Shown: piece after piece, positions 1 to 5,471 of the stretch
Numbering within the stretch: position 1 is the first letter of the stretch
Layout: each line of letters opens with the position of its first letter
From: Candidatus Iainarchaeum sp.
GTDB taxonomy: Archaea; Iainarchaeota; Iainarchaeia; Iainarchaeales; GCA-2688035
Direction: 5' to 3'
Length of the DNA stretch: 15,702 nucleotides
Assembly (NCBI GenBank): GCA_026396975.1
Contig: JAPLVT010000005.1
Span: 1-15,702, forward strand
Translations under genes and position numbers: made by a program
Notes under the pieces: generated by a model
Told to the model about the DNA's origin: nothing
Databases searched by the model: none
What the model saw: the letters and a program-made list of their open reading frames with translations, nothing else

Positions 1-21
1 GGCGCTGTTTTGTGAAAAATC

Positions 22-51
22 CGCTGCAAGGCGCGTGCAGCGCGGTTTTTT
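22..51 (+). terminator. hairpin plus T-run terminator of an upstream gene
   Basis: CGCTGCA (22-28) pairs perfectly with TGCAGCG (36-42) across a 7-base loop and is followed by CGG and six T. This looks like the terminator of a plus-strand gene lying left of the window. No coding sequence is visible between base 1 and the promoter at 107. Confidence 0.5.
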
Positions 52-106
52 CGGGAAATTTTTGCTCTTCCGCGCGAAAAATGCCGCAGAAAACAGGGGC
101 GCAAAC

Positions 107-116
107 TTTAAATATA
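107..116 (+). promoter_or_regulatory. archaeal TATA box
   Basis: TTTAAATATA lies with its centre about 27 bases before the ATG at 140, so transcription should start almost at that codon and the mRNA should be leaderless. No Shine-Dalgarno site precedes the ATG, which agrees. Confidence 0.6.
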
Positions 117-139
117 GCCTTTATGTTATAAACTATTGA

Positions 140-451
140 ATGCCTTTCAAGGATCTTGTTGAAGCAGCCAAAAAAGTGCCGGACATCGACTTCAGGCGCG
201 CTGCGAGAGCGACAACAACGGCTTCTGAGCAGGAAATTCCTGTTGTGAAAGAGCCGCAGGTCGGGGTTAATGCAATCGCGCAGCAGCTGGAGGGCGAGAA
301 ATCCGCCGCGATGGAAGGAGCGCCGGCTCCGAGCGTTGGCAAGCAATGGGAATCATGCGAATTCAAGCGCAAGGGCGAAAGGATGAACCTGTGCACGCAG
401 TTCTTCTCGAAGTGTGCCGAAGAAAAGTGCCACAAAAGATACATCAAGTAA
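140..451 (+). CDS. small hypothetical protein, 103 aa
   Basis: I do not recognise this protein. It is hydrophilic and charged, with no membrane segment and no signal peptide. Residues 1-60 look poorly structured (runs of A, T, E, P). The last third, from about residue 70, is denser and contains three cysteines (in ESCEF, NLCTQF and FSKCAEEKC the spacing is C, C, C-x4-C, so four in all), which could bind a metal, but no known zinc finger pattern is met. The ATG at 140 is supported by the TATA box at 107-116 at leaderless spacing. It stands alone: the next gene is on the other strand. A reading frame of 73 codons on the opposite strand (353-574) is considered a shadow. Confidence 0.65.
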   Translation: MPFKDLVEAAKKVPDIDFRRAARATTTASEQEIPVVKEPQVGVNAIAQQLEGEKSAAMEGAPAPSVGKQWESCEFKRKGERMNLCTQFFSKCAEEKCHKRYIK

Positions 452-595
452 TTTTTTCAAAATCTTTTGCCTTCCAGAGTTTTTAGCCTTTTTGCCGATT
501 TGTTTACCGTCAGGCGTGATGATGCAATTGCGCTTCGGCAAGACTGGAATCACACGATTGCAGTTGGCGAACAAAATAGCCTGAAAAGAAGCCGA

Positions 596-609
596 ACCCC
601 CGCGGGGGT
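596..609. other. GC-rich perfect palindrome at the 3' end of vapC
   Basis: ACCCCCGCGGGGGT is its own reverse complement. It begins 5 bases past the vapC stop (minus strand) and is followed there by a pyrimidine-rich stretch (TTCGGCTTCTTTTC), so it may help end the vapBC transcript. The rest of 452-613 has no supported gene. Confidence 0.35.
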
Positions 610-613
610 GGTG

Positions 614-988
614 TCATTTCACGAATTCGACGTTTGGCATTCCTTCAAATTGCCTGTCTCCTGTGACGAAGCTGATTCTGTTTTCCATTGCGAGGACATA
701 GCCGATGCAGTCGATGTATGAGAATTTTTTCTTCGCGTTTTCTATCCTGAAAGCGGCAATCTTTGCCACTTGGCTTTCCTGGATTTCCAGCGCCTCTATT
801 TTCAGGGCTTTTATTATTTTAAGCGCTTTTTCTTTCGAAAAATCCCGCAGCAGGTGATAGGCGACCTCAACAAGGTTTGCCCTTGTTGAAACCGGCACAA
901 CATCCGCGAGTTCTGCGTACCGCGGGTTGTTTTTGATTATCTCAATGATTGCGTAGGAATCCAGAAATTTTCTTGTCTCTTGCGGCAT
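614..988 (-). CDS. vapC: VapC-type PIN-domain toxin
   Basis: 124-residue PIN-domain ribonuclease, the toxin half of a type II toxin-antitoxin pair; PIN toxins cut specific RNAs with Mg2+ held by conserved acidic residues. Visible are an N-terminal FLDSYAIIEI (acidic residue D at about position 10), a middle glutamate in NLVEVAYHLLRDF, and the C-terminal YIDCIGYVLAMENRISFVTGDRQFEGM, which holds the D of the third motif and the TGD of the fourth. The frame is open back to 1093, but the ATG at 988 is chosen because the PIN fold starts right there and GAGGGGCGAGG precedes it. It overlaps the antitoxin gene by 47 bases in another frame, so the two are translated from one mRNA. Confidence 0.85.
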   Translation of the reverse strand: MPQETRKFLDSYAIIEIIKNNPRYAELADVVPVSTRANLVEVAYHLLRDFSKEKALKIIKALKIEALEIQESQVAKIAAFRIENAKKKFSYIDCIGYVLAMENRISFVTGDRQFEGMPNVEFVK

Positions 989-1199
989 CCTCGCCCCTCG
1001 CATTGTCTTTGGCTTTTTGCGCGTCAATCTTCCATCCGGGCGCAAGGCCGAATATCCCCGCAACCCGCGGAGGTGTTTCCCGCTGGATGCCAAGGACCAG
1101 CCGCTCGTTCTCTTTTATGCGCTGCTTGTCCACAAAGCCCTTCGGCAGGGTGACGCCCAATGAATTGCCCCATCTCCGCACAACTACCTCAACTTCCAC
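942..1199 (-). CDS. vapB: VapB antitoxin, AbrB/SpoVT DNA-binding type
   Basis: 85-residue antitoxin with the AbrB swapped-hairpin signature VVVRRWGNSLGVTLPK near the N-terminus, a family that binds operator DNA as a dimer and neutralises its toxin with the C-terminal tail. The tail here (AKDNARGEDAARDKKISGF) is charged and probably disordered, as expected for a toxin-binding arm. The start is uncertain: GTG at 1199 puts the AbrB strand at the N-terminus and has GGTGG 5 bases ahead, while GTG 1208 and TTG 1211 lie in frame just upstream. A TATA box at 1228-1238 would start transcription near 1207. First gene of the vapBC operon, which it likely represses. Confidence 0.8.
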   Translation of the reverse strand: MEVEVVVRRWGNSLGVTLPKGFVDKQRIKENERLVLGIQRETPPRVAGIFGLAPGWKIDAQKAKDNARGEDAARDKKISGFLRNH

Positions 1200-1227
1200 A
1201 AAAACCACCAATATAATTTGATATAAT

Positions 1228-1238
1228 TATATTTAAAA
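1228..1238 (-). promoter_or_regulatory. TATA box of vapBC
   Basis: TTTTAAATATA read on the minus strand, about 26 bases ahead of a transcription start near 1207, giving a very short leader for vapB. The AT-rich block 1211-1238 is also a likely place for the AbrB-type antitoxin to bind. Confidence 0.55.
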
Positions 1239-1279
1239 GGCCGTCTGTTTGGGTGGCACCCGCAGGCGCGCTGAATACC

Positions 1280-1288
1280 TTTAAATAT
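1280..1288 (+). promoter_or_regulatory. TATA box of the PPC-domain gene
   Basis: TTTAAATAT with ACC directly upstream as a possible BRE. It predicts a transcript start near 1310, far upstream of the GTG at 1446, so this gene would have a leader of roughly 135 bases, unlike its leaderless neighbours. Confidence 0.5.
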
Positions 1289-1309
1289 TGTTAGATGGCA
1301 TACTATCCT

Positions 1310-1445
1310 TTGGTAAGATAATGGTTTCCTTGACGGCTGGGTTAACGTTAATAGGCAGGTTGCGTTGCTATCGCGGCTTGCAATGCTGAATCCCCTAACC
1401 GCTAAAAGGATTCCAAACGAATTTTTAGCCGAGGGGTGATTTGTT
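1310..1445 (+). promoter_or_regulatory. long structured 5' leader with a sequestered ribosome binding site
   Basis: Two hairpins are visible. GCGTTGC (1362-1368) pairs with GCAATGC (1380-1386), with one G-U pair. Then CCCCT (1392-1396) and GCTAAAA (1401-1407) pair with AGGGG (1432-1436) and TTTTAGC (1423-1429), separated by a small internal loop. The second hairpin takes up part of the Shine-Dalgarno GGGGTGAT (1433-1440) used by the next gene. A 10-base palindrome TTAACGTTAA lies at 1342-1351, and a 22-codon open frame runs 1321-1389. No known riboswitch class is recognised. Confidence 0.45.
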
Positions 1446-1823
1446 GTGGCTGAAAATACTTTCGTACTGAAGCTTTCGGATGGTTCTGACGTGATGTCAG
1501 GGCTGGAAAAGATCGCTAAAGAAAAAGAGATAAATTACGGATTCATCGTGGGCGGCTGCGGAAAAATAAAGGATTTCGAAATAGTTTCGCACTCGCGCAA
1601 CGCGGGCGTGGACACTTTTGAGTCCAAAACGGAGTACGAGCTGGACGCCATCAGCGGAAAAATAGAGATGAACAGGAAAAACGGGTTGAACGTCACAGTG
1701 CGCGTTACAATAAGCAGCACGGGCTTTACCGCAAAAGTCGGCCAGCTGGTTAAGGGAAAAGCAAGCGGCGCGCTGGAGCTGGAAGTGAAAAAAGTGGACT
1801 TGAAAAAAATGATTATAGCATAA
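1446..1823 (+). CDS. PPC/DUF296-like domain protein
   Basis: 125-residue single-domain protein resembling the PPC (plants and prokaryotes conserved, DUF296) fold: N-terminal strand FVLKLSDGSDVMSGLEKIAKEKEI, then YGFIVGGCGKIKDFEIV, and a C-terminal KVGQLVKGKASGALELEVKKV that matches the G-x-L-x-x-G...ELxV ending of the family. The histidines that in many prokaryotic members lie in HxHxxL and GGH and may hold a metal are absent: here NVTVRVTI and KVGQLV stand in those places. The role is unknown; plant relatives carry AT-hooks and bind DNA, which this one lacks. GTG at 1446 follows GGGGTGAT at good spacing. The winged-helix-like gene 44 bases downstream probably shares the transcript. Confidence 0.7.
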   Translation: MAENTFVLKLSDGSDVMSGLEKIAKEKEINYGFIVGGCGKIKDFEIVSHSRNAGVDTFESKTEYELDAISGKIEMNRKNGLNVTVRVTISSTGFTAKVGQLVKGKASGALELEVKKVDLKKMIIA

Positions 1824-1867
1824 CCGCGCGGAAAAAATCCACCGCGGTTCTGCTTGAAGGTGATAAA

Positions 1868-2086
1868 ATGGTTGAACTGACGGACAACGAGAAAAAGGTC
1901 GCGGACGCAATGAAAGCGCTGAACGCGACCGGCGAAGACAGCGCCAAGACAGCGAACATAATAGCGGGAAAGTGCCCTCTGCCAAAAGGCCTGATAAGCA
2001 ACCTGCTGACGCAGATGGCTGGCAAGGGCGCGGTAAAGCGCGTTGCCAAAAGCAAGGCAGGCGTCTACTACCTCGTGCAGCAATGA
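1868..2086 (+). CDS. small winged-helix-like putative DNA-binding protein
   Basis: 72-residue basic protein. The pattern LTDNEKKVADAMKAL, then AKTANIIAGKCPLPKGLISNLLTQMAGKGAVKRV, then SKAGVYYLVQQ reads as helix, helix-turn-helix and a beta-hairpin wing, the layout of short archaeal winged-helix proteins. It most likely binds DNA, but the family is not identified. ATG at 1868 follows GAAGGTGAT at 7-base spacing. It sits 44 bases behind the PPC-like gene with a CCGCG/CGCGG hairpin between, and is followed by a terminator at 2119-2158. Confidence 0.7.
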   Translation: MVELTDNEKKVADAMKALNATGEDSAKTANIIAGKCPLPKGLISNLLTQMAGKGAVKRVAKSKAGVYYLVQQ

Positions 2087-2118
2087 GATGGCGTGCTGAA
2101 TTTTTTTACTTGATTTTT

Positions 2119-2158
2119 GGCGGCATTACCGCCGCCGCTTAATTTACTTATTTTTTTT
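2119..2158 (+). terminator. terminator of the PPC/winged-helix operon
   Basis: GGCGGC (2119-2124) pairs with GCCGCC (2131-2136) across a 6-base loop, followed by a T-rich stretch ending in eight T (2151-2158). An earlier T7 run lies at 2101-2107 just past the stop codon. Confidence 0.55.
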
Positions 2159-2165
2159 AAACAAT

Positions 2166-2206
2166 GTATTCCACCATTTTTAAATGGTGGTTTAGGGGTG
2201 GAATAC
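2166..2206. repeat. dispersed palindromic element, copy 1
   Basis: Core CCACCATTT-TT-AAATGGTGG (2171-2190) is a perfect 9-base inverted repeat. An outer pair GTATTCCACC (2166-2175) and GGTGGAATAC (2197-2206) is also perfect and competes with the core for 2171-2175, so two exclusive folds are possible. The stretch 2168-2201 recurs almost unchanged at 6886-6918. It carries no gene. Confidence 0.7.
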
Positions 2207-2213
2207 GTGTGTC

Positions 2214-2255
2214 AAAAACCACCGTTTATGCCGCCGGATTTATTCGGTGGTTTTT
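2214..2255. terminator. two-way terminator hairpin
   Basis: AAAAACCACCG (2214-2224) and CGGTGGTTTTT (2245-2255) are perfect 11-base arms around a 20-base loop. T5 follows the stem on either strand. It lies between the plus-strand operon ending at 2086 and the minus-strand ABC operon ending at 2286, so it can serve both. Confidence 0.55.
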
Positions 2256-2285
2256 AACACTGCCTATAACAGACGCCGCACGCTT

Positions 2286-3041
2286 TCATTCCTCGATCCT
2301 GTTGAACAGGTACATCGCGATTGCGATAAAGACGACAGTGAAAGCGCTGGTAACCGCCAGCGAAACGCCAAAGCTCACGTCGGAGTGCCCGAGCAAAATG
2401 AACCGCAGCCCGTTGACACCGTAGGTGAGCGGGTCAAGCATTGAAATAATCCGCAGGGGTTCGGGCGCGCTGCTCAATGGGAAAAGAGCCCCGCTTAGGA
2501 AGAACAGCGGCATTATCATGAAGTTCATTATCAGCTGGAAGCCGTGCATGTCCTGCAATGTGGAAGCAATTGCGATTCCGAGCGAAACAAACATTATTGA
2601 TATCAGGAACATGAAAGCGAAAAGCATTGCCACGTCAAGAATCTGTATCTGGGCCCCCAAGAAAAGCGCGATAACCATTATTATCGTGCCCTGTATCATG
2701 GCTGTTGTAGCGCCTCCCAGCGCCTTTCCCACAACAATGCTCAGCCTGCTTATTGGGGCGACAAGAGTTTCCTTCAGGAAGCCGAACTGCCTGTCCATCA
2801 GGACTATTATTCCCGAGAACATGCTTCCGAACATCAGCACCATTCCAATAATCCCCGGTGTTATGAACTGCAAATAGTTGCCGCCTGTCGGCAGCGGGAA
2901 AGCGTTGTTCAGCCCTGTTCCAAGAATGGCCAGGAAAAAGAACGGCATGCCAAGGCTGCCTATGACCCTGCTTTTTGACCTCGCAAATGTGATTAGCTCC
3001 CGTTTCCAAAGAGCGTAGATCCCTTCAATCTCTCGGTTCAT
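2286..3041 (-). CDS. ABC-2 type transporter permease
   Basis: 251-residue membrane half of an ABC exporter, of the DrrB/ABC-2 family that moves drugs, lipids or polysaccharides outward. About six hydrophobic segments are visible at roughly residues 27-47, 61-83, 109-131, 136-160, 168-190 and 224-247. The cytoplasmic loop LMDRQFGFLKETLVAPISRLSIVVGKALGG is the characteristic coupling region of ABC-2 proteins (G-F-x-E-x-L-V-A-P-x-S-R). Its ATG overlaps the stop of the ATPase gene by 4 bases (ATGA), so the two are translationally coupled. Substrate cannot be read from sequence; the MarR-type regulator at the head of the operon suggests a toxic small molecule. Confidence 0.92.
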   Translation of the reverse strand: MNREIEGIYALWKRELITFARSKSRVIGSLGMPFFFLAILGTGLNNAFPLPTGGNYLQFITPGIIGMVLMFGSMFSGIIVLMDRQFGFLKETLVAPISRLSIVVGKALGGATTAMIQGTIIMVIALFLGAQIQILDVAMLFAFMFLISIMFVSLGIAIASTLQDMHGFQLIMNFMIMPLFFLSGALFPLSSAPEPLRIISMLDPLTYGVNGLRFILLGHSDVSFGVSLAVTSAFTVVFIAIAMYLFNRIEE

Positions 3042-4030
3042 TTCCTATGCCCCCATGCCCTGCGCCTCAGCCGCATCGCATCCCTTGGGCCTGCCTCGTC
3101 TTCCCTGATTGTTTTTCCCGTGTAATGCAGGAAAACGTCGTCCAGCGACGGCTTGTGCAGGCTGACTGATTCAACCGGAATTCCGTGCTGTTCCATCAAC
3201 CGCAGTATTTTAGGGATTTTTTCCTCGCCTTTTTCAACCCGCACGTCGACAAAGCCGCCGTGCTTCACCGCACCCTTAACCCACTTCAATTGTGATATTT
3301 CGTTCACGCACTGGTCTGTGCCGCCGCACTTAATGGAAATGACGTCGCCGCCGAGAGTGTTCTTCAGGTTTTCGGGAGTGTCAAGCGCGATTATTTTCCC
3401 GCTGTCAATAATGCCGACACGCTGGCAGGTGCTGTCGGCCTCGTCCATGTAATGCGTTGTGAGAATTATTGTAATGCCTTCTTTCTCGTTGAGCTTCTTG
3501 ATGTAATCCCAGATGCCTGCGCGTGTCTGCGGGTCCAAGCCAATTGTCGGCTCGTCCAAAAAAAGAATCTTGGGGTGGTGAACAAGACCCCTCGCTATCT
3601 CGAGCCTGCGCTTCATTCCGCCGGAAAAAGTCTTAACCTGCTGTTTCAAGTGCTTTTCCAGCCCCACAAGTTTTATTACTTCTTCTATTCTGCCGTGCCT
3701 GACCTGCTTGGGCACAGCGTACATTGCCGCGTGCAATTCAAGGTTCTCTCGCGCGGTCAGCTCGTCGTCAAGGCTGGGGTCTTGGAACACAATGCCGATG
3801 CTCTTGCGCACAGAGTCAGCCTGCTTTGTTATGTCAAAGCCGTTCACTCGTGCGCTGCCGCTTGTCGGCCTTCTCATTGTCACAAGCATTGCAATAAGCG
3901 TTGTCTTTCCCGCGCCGTTCGGCCCGAGCAAGCCGAAAATAGTGCCGCTTTCAATGGAGAGGCTTACACCGTCGACAGCCCGCAGGCTGCCGTAGTGCTT
4001 GCTTATGCCTTCAACCTCAATTGCGTTCAA
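3038..4030 (-). CDS. ABC transporter ATP-binding protein, DrrA-like
   Basis: ATPase of the exporter. Counting from the upstream TTG at 4069: Walker A GPNGAGKTT at 49-57, Q-loop Gln96, signature FSGGM at 148-152 (F for the usual L), Walker B ILFLDEP at 168-174, and the switch His206. After residue 230 a DrrA-type C-terminal domain follows, ending in SLDDVFLHYTGKTIREDEA, a typical DrrA-family tail. Start: no ATG is available. TTG at 4030 gives LNAIEVEGISKHYG, where family members start, has GAGTGGG 6 bases ahead and sits 13 bases after the regulator's stop; TTG at 4069 would overlap the regulator by 26 bases. Partner of the permease at 2286-3041. Confidence 0.93.
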   Translation of the reverse strand: MNAIEVEGISKHYGSLRAVDGVSLSIESGTIFGLLGPNGAGKTTLIAMLVTMRRPTSGSARVNGFDITKQADSVRKSIGIVFQDPSLDDELTARENLELHAAMYAVPKQVRHGRIEEVIKLVGLEKHLKQQVKTFSGGMKRRLEIARGLVHHPKILFLDEPTIGLDPQTRAGIWDYIKKLNEKEGITIILTTHYMDEADSTCQRVGIIDSGKIIALDTPENLKNTLGGDVISIKCGGTDQCVNEISQLKWVKGAVKHGGFVDVRVEKGEEKIPKILRLMEQHGIPVESVSLHKPSLDDVFLHYTGKTIREDEAGPRDAMRLRRRAWGHRK

Positions 4031-4043
4031 TTTTTTCCCACTC

Positions 4044-4577
4044 TTATTTTTTTGTTGACTTTGCCTCAAAGCAAAATTCGCTTTTTTTCCCGTTGTTTAT
4101 CGCATATAAAATTTTTTCCGACAGTTTCGGGTCTTCGGACATGTTGTCGGCGAGCTCGCCGAGCAGTTGGATTAGTTTGCCTGTTTTTTTCTTGCCGATT
4201 TTGGACAGCCCTGTTACAATTGAATCGTTCTTGTGCACAAAGGGGATTTTTGAAATGATTTCTTTCCCTTTGGCGGTAAGCAATAGCGGGTTTCTCCTCC
4301 TGTCCTTTGGGTCGGATTTTCGGGTTATAAAGCCGTCTTTTTCCAGCGAATCAATCACGGGCACGAGCGTCGCCGAAGCGAGAAAAAGCTTCTGGCTTAA
4401 TTCGCTTATTGTGCAGTTGTTCCTGCAAAGGGCCCTTAGGACCCCCAAGCCAAGCGGGTTTATCGCCGCTTTTTCGGCTTCGAGCCTTTTCTCAAGGTCG
4501 TGCCTTGCAGCCCGCCCTATGACTGCCGAGAGCATCTTTATCCGCAACGCGTCCTTTTCAGATTCGCCTTTGACCAA
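4044..4577 (-). CDS. MarR-family transcriptional regulator
   Basis: 177 residues with a winged helix of MarR type: GLGVLRALCRNNCTISELSQKLFLASATLVPVIDSLEKDGFITRKSDPKDRRRN, in which the recognition helix is followed by the hallmark D-P-K-D-R-R wing, then LLLTAKGKEII. The N-terminal helix ahead of it and about 70 residues behind it would form the dimer interface. First gene of the exporter operon, so it probably senses the exported compound and represses its own operon. TTG at 4577 is the only start that keeps the N-terminal helix whole; GGCGATG lies just ahead, and the next ATG (4535) is the fifteenth codon. A nested palindrome over the transcription start (4591-4623) is the likely operator. 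Confidence 0.88.
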   Translation of the reverse strand: MVKGESEKDALRIKMLSAVIGRAARHDLEKRLEAEKAAINPLGLGVLRALCRNNCTISELSQKLFLASATLVPVIDSLEKDGFITRKSDPKDRRRNPLLLTAKGKEIISKIPFVHKNDSIVTGLSKIGKKKTGKLIQLLGELADNMSEDPKLSEKILYAINNGKKSEFCFEAKSTKK

Positions 4578-4590
4578 AGCATCGCCTAAA

Positions 4591-4623
4591 TAGTTAGTAT
4601 ACTAATAATTCGTAACCTAACTA
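4591..4623. promoter_or_regulatory. nested palindromic operator of the MarR-type gene
   Basis: TTAGTATACTAA (4594-4605) is a perfect 12-base palindrome. Around it TAGTTAG (4591-4597) and CTAACTA (4617-4623) form a second perfect inverted repeat. With the TATA box at 4621-4631 on the minus strand the predicted transcription start is near 4600, inside the palindrome, which is where a repressor would block the start. Confidence 0.6.
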
Positions 4624-4631
4624 TATTTAAA
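4621..4631 (-). promoter_or_regulatory. TATA box of the exporter operon
   Basis: Minus-strand TTTAAATATAG, with GG just upstream; it lies about 26 bases before the predicted start near 4600 and about 45 before the TTG codon at 4577. Confidence 0.6.
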
Positions 4632-4736
4632 CCTTGTGCAGGCGCGTGTTTCGGCCAAAAATGCGAGAATCAGATGACGCCCTAGGCGGGCCGCAACGCC
4701 AAAAACAAGATTTTAAAAAAGTTGAGCCAGCTAAAA

Positions 4737-4746
4737 CCTTAATAAA
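4737..4746 (+). promoter_or_regulatory. TATA box of the SET-domain gene
   Basis: CCTTAATAAA preceded by AAAA; its centre is about 26 bases ahead of the ATG at 4768, so a leaderless mRNA is expected. No Shine-Dalgarno site precedes the ATG. Confidence 0.5.
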
Positions 4747-4767
4747 AACAGCCGCTCTTACTAAAAT

Positions 4768-5220
4768 ATGGCTAAAAAAATCACAATTAAGGAGTCAATT
4801 AAAGGCAAGTCTCTTTTTGCCGCGCAGGAAATCGCAAAGGGCGAAATTATCTTTGCCTTTGAAAGGCACTTTACTGGCACGCGCACGAAAACATCAATGC
4901 AAATCGGTGAAAACCTGCACCAGGAAAGCACAGACCCTGACTCGGCAGAAAATTTCATTAACCATTCCTGCGGCCCGAACGCTTTCGTCGAATTTAGTGA
5001 TTTGACATTAAGAGCGCTGCAAACCATTCTTCCTGACGAAGAAATAACCCTCAATTATTGTACGACAGAATGGGTTTCCGCTGCCCCCTTCCAATGCAAA
5101 TGCGGTTCAAAAAACTGTATTGGATACTTTTCCGGCTTCAGTTTCCTGTCAAAAGAACAGCAAAAAAAACTCGAACCGCTAGTATCTCCGTTCATTAAAA
5201 AGAAACTAGCCAAAAATTAG
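4768..5220 (+). CDS. SET-domain protein methyltransferase with post-SET zinc site
   Basis: 150-residue compact SET protein, predicted to move a methyl group from S-adenosylmethionine to a lysine of a protein. Seen in order: N-terminal SET strands with KGEIIFAFE (24-32), the catalytic pseudoknot motif NFINHSCGPN (62-71), then LRALQTILPDEEITLNY (81-97) carrying the catalytic-site tyrosine, and a post-SET segment FQCKCGSKNCIGYF with C110, C112 and C117. In eukaryotic SET enzymes such a trio plus the Cys of NHSC (C68 here) binds zinc next to the active site, and all four are present. Substrate unknown; archaeal chromatin proteins such as Alba or histones, or ribosomal proteins, are possible. It stands alone between two minus-strand units. 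Confidence 0.88.
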   Translation: MAKKITIKESIKGKSLFAAQEIAKGEIIFAFERHFTGTRTKTSMQIGENLHQESTDPDSAENFINHSCGPNAFVEFSDLTLRALQTILPDEEITLNYCTTEWVSAAPFQCKCGSKNCIGYFSGFSFLSKEQQKKLEPLVSPFIKKKLAKN

Positions 5221-5224
5221 AAAT

Positions 5225-5387
5225 CGCCCTGGGCGGGAGTCGAACCCGCCTCGCAGCCTCACCGCAATCTTGCTTCGCAAAATTGTTTCTTTCCCGATTT
5301 TTTCCGAGTTTCTTTTCCCGAGGCTTTTCTTTTCCAAAGAAAAGGCTCGTCGACAGGGCCGTATCCTAACCGATAGACTACCAGGGC
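5225..5387 (-). tRNA. tRNA-Asp (GTC) with a 91-base intron
   Basis: On the minus strand GCCCTGG (5387-5381) pairs with CCAGGGC (5232-5226), with discriminator G at 5225 and no encoded CCA. D-arm GTCT/GGAT, anticodon stem CGGCC/GGCTG (one G-U), anticodon GTC at 5354-5352, and T-arm GCGGG-TTCGACT-CCCGC are all present. The anticodon arm is broken after position 37: exon 1 is 5387-5351, the intron 5350-5260, exon 2 5259-5225. A bulge-helix-bulge splice site would use CUGU (32-35) with GCGG at the intron end; two of its four pairs are G-U, so it is weak. GTC reads Asp codons. Confidence 0.93.
5260..5350 (-). other. tRNA-Asp intron, two hairpins and an internal direct repeat
   Basis: The intron starts and ends in hairpins: 14-base arms 5319-5332 and 5336-5349 with one mismatch, and 9-base arms 5265-5273 and 5277-5285 with one G-U pair. 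The linker between them is purine-rich on the transcribed strand and holds a near-exact direct repeat (GTTTCTTTCCCGA at 5285-5297 and GTTTCTTTTCCCGA at 5308-5321, plus-strand reading). It sits at the usual 37/38 position but is long for an archaeal tRNA intron. It has no room for a homing endonuclease. Confidence 0.75.
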
Positions 5388-5396
5388 AGTCTTGTT

Positions 5397-5423
5397 CGCT
5401 TCATCCGCGCTGCGGATTAAGCG
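5397..5423. other. hairpin upstream of the tRNA
   Basis: CGCTT-C-ATCCGC (5397-5408) pairs with GCGGAT-T-AAGCG (5412-5423) around a GCT loop with a single mismatch. On the minus strand it lies between the stop of the 147-residue membrane protein (5472) and the tRNA 5' end (5387). It could be a terminator, though no T-run follows, or part of a tRNA leader. Confidence 0.4.
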
Positions 5424-5471
5424 ATAGAAATGTCTAAGATAAATTTGCGGCAGTTGTTTTTTTAAAGGCGA

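Noticed and set aside
353..574. 73-codon frame on the minus strand
   Set aside because: It overlaps the promoter-supported gene at 140-451, has no recognisable domain and no clear promoter or ribosome binding site.
1310..1445. Leader region as a tRNA or C/D-box RNA
   Set aside because: No T-arm (GGTTCGA) or acceptor pairing is visible and no convincing C and D boxes were found; the hairpin over the ribosome binding site fits a cis-acting leader better.
2161..2285. Insertion sequence or CRISPR remnant
   Set aside because: The repeats are short palindromes without a transposase, regular spacing or target duplications that I can see; only two dispersed copies of one and a terminator hairpin are present.
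3452..4258. 268-codon plus-strand frame
   Set aside because: It lies opposite the ABC ATPase and MarR-type genes, both with clear motifs; the translated product looks like a shadow (Cys-, His- and Arg-rich).
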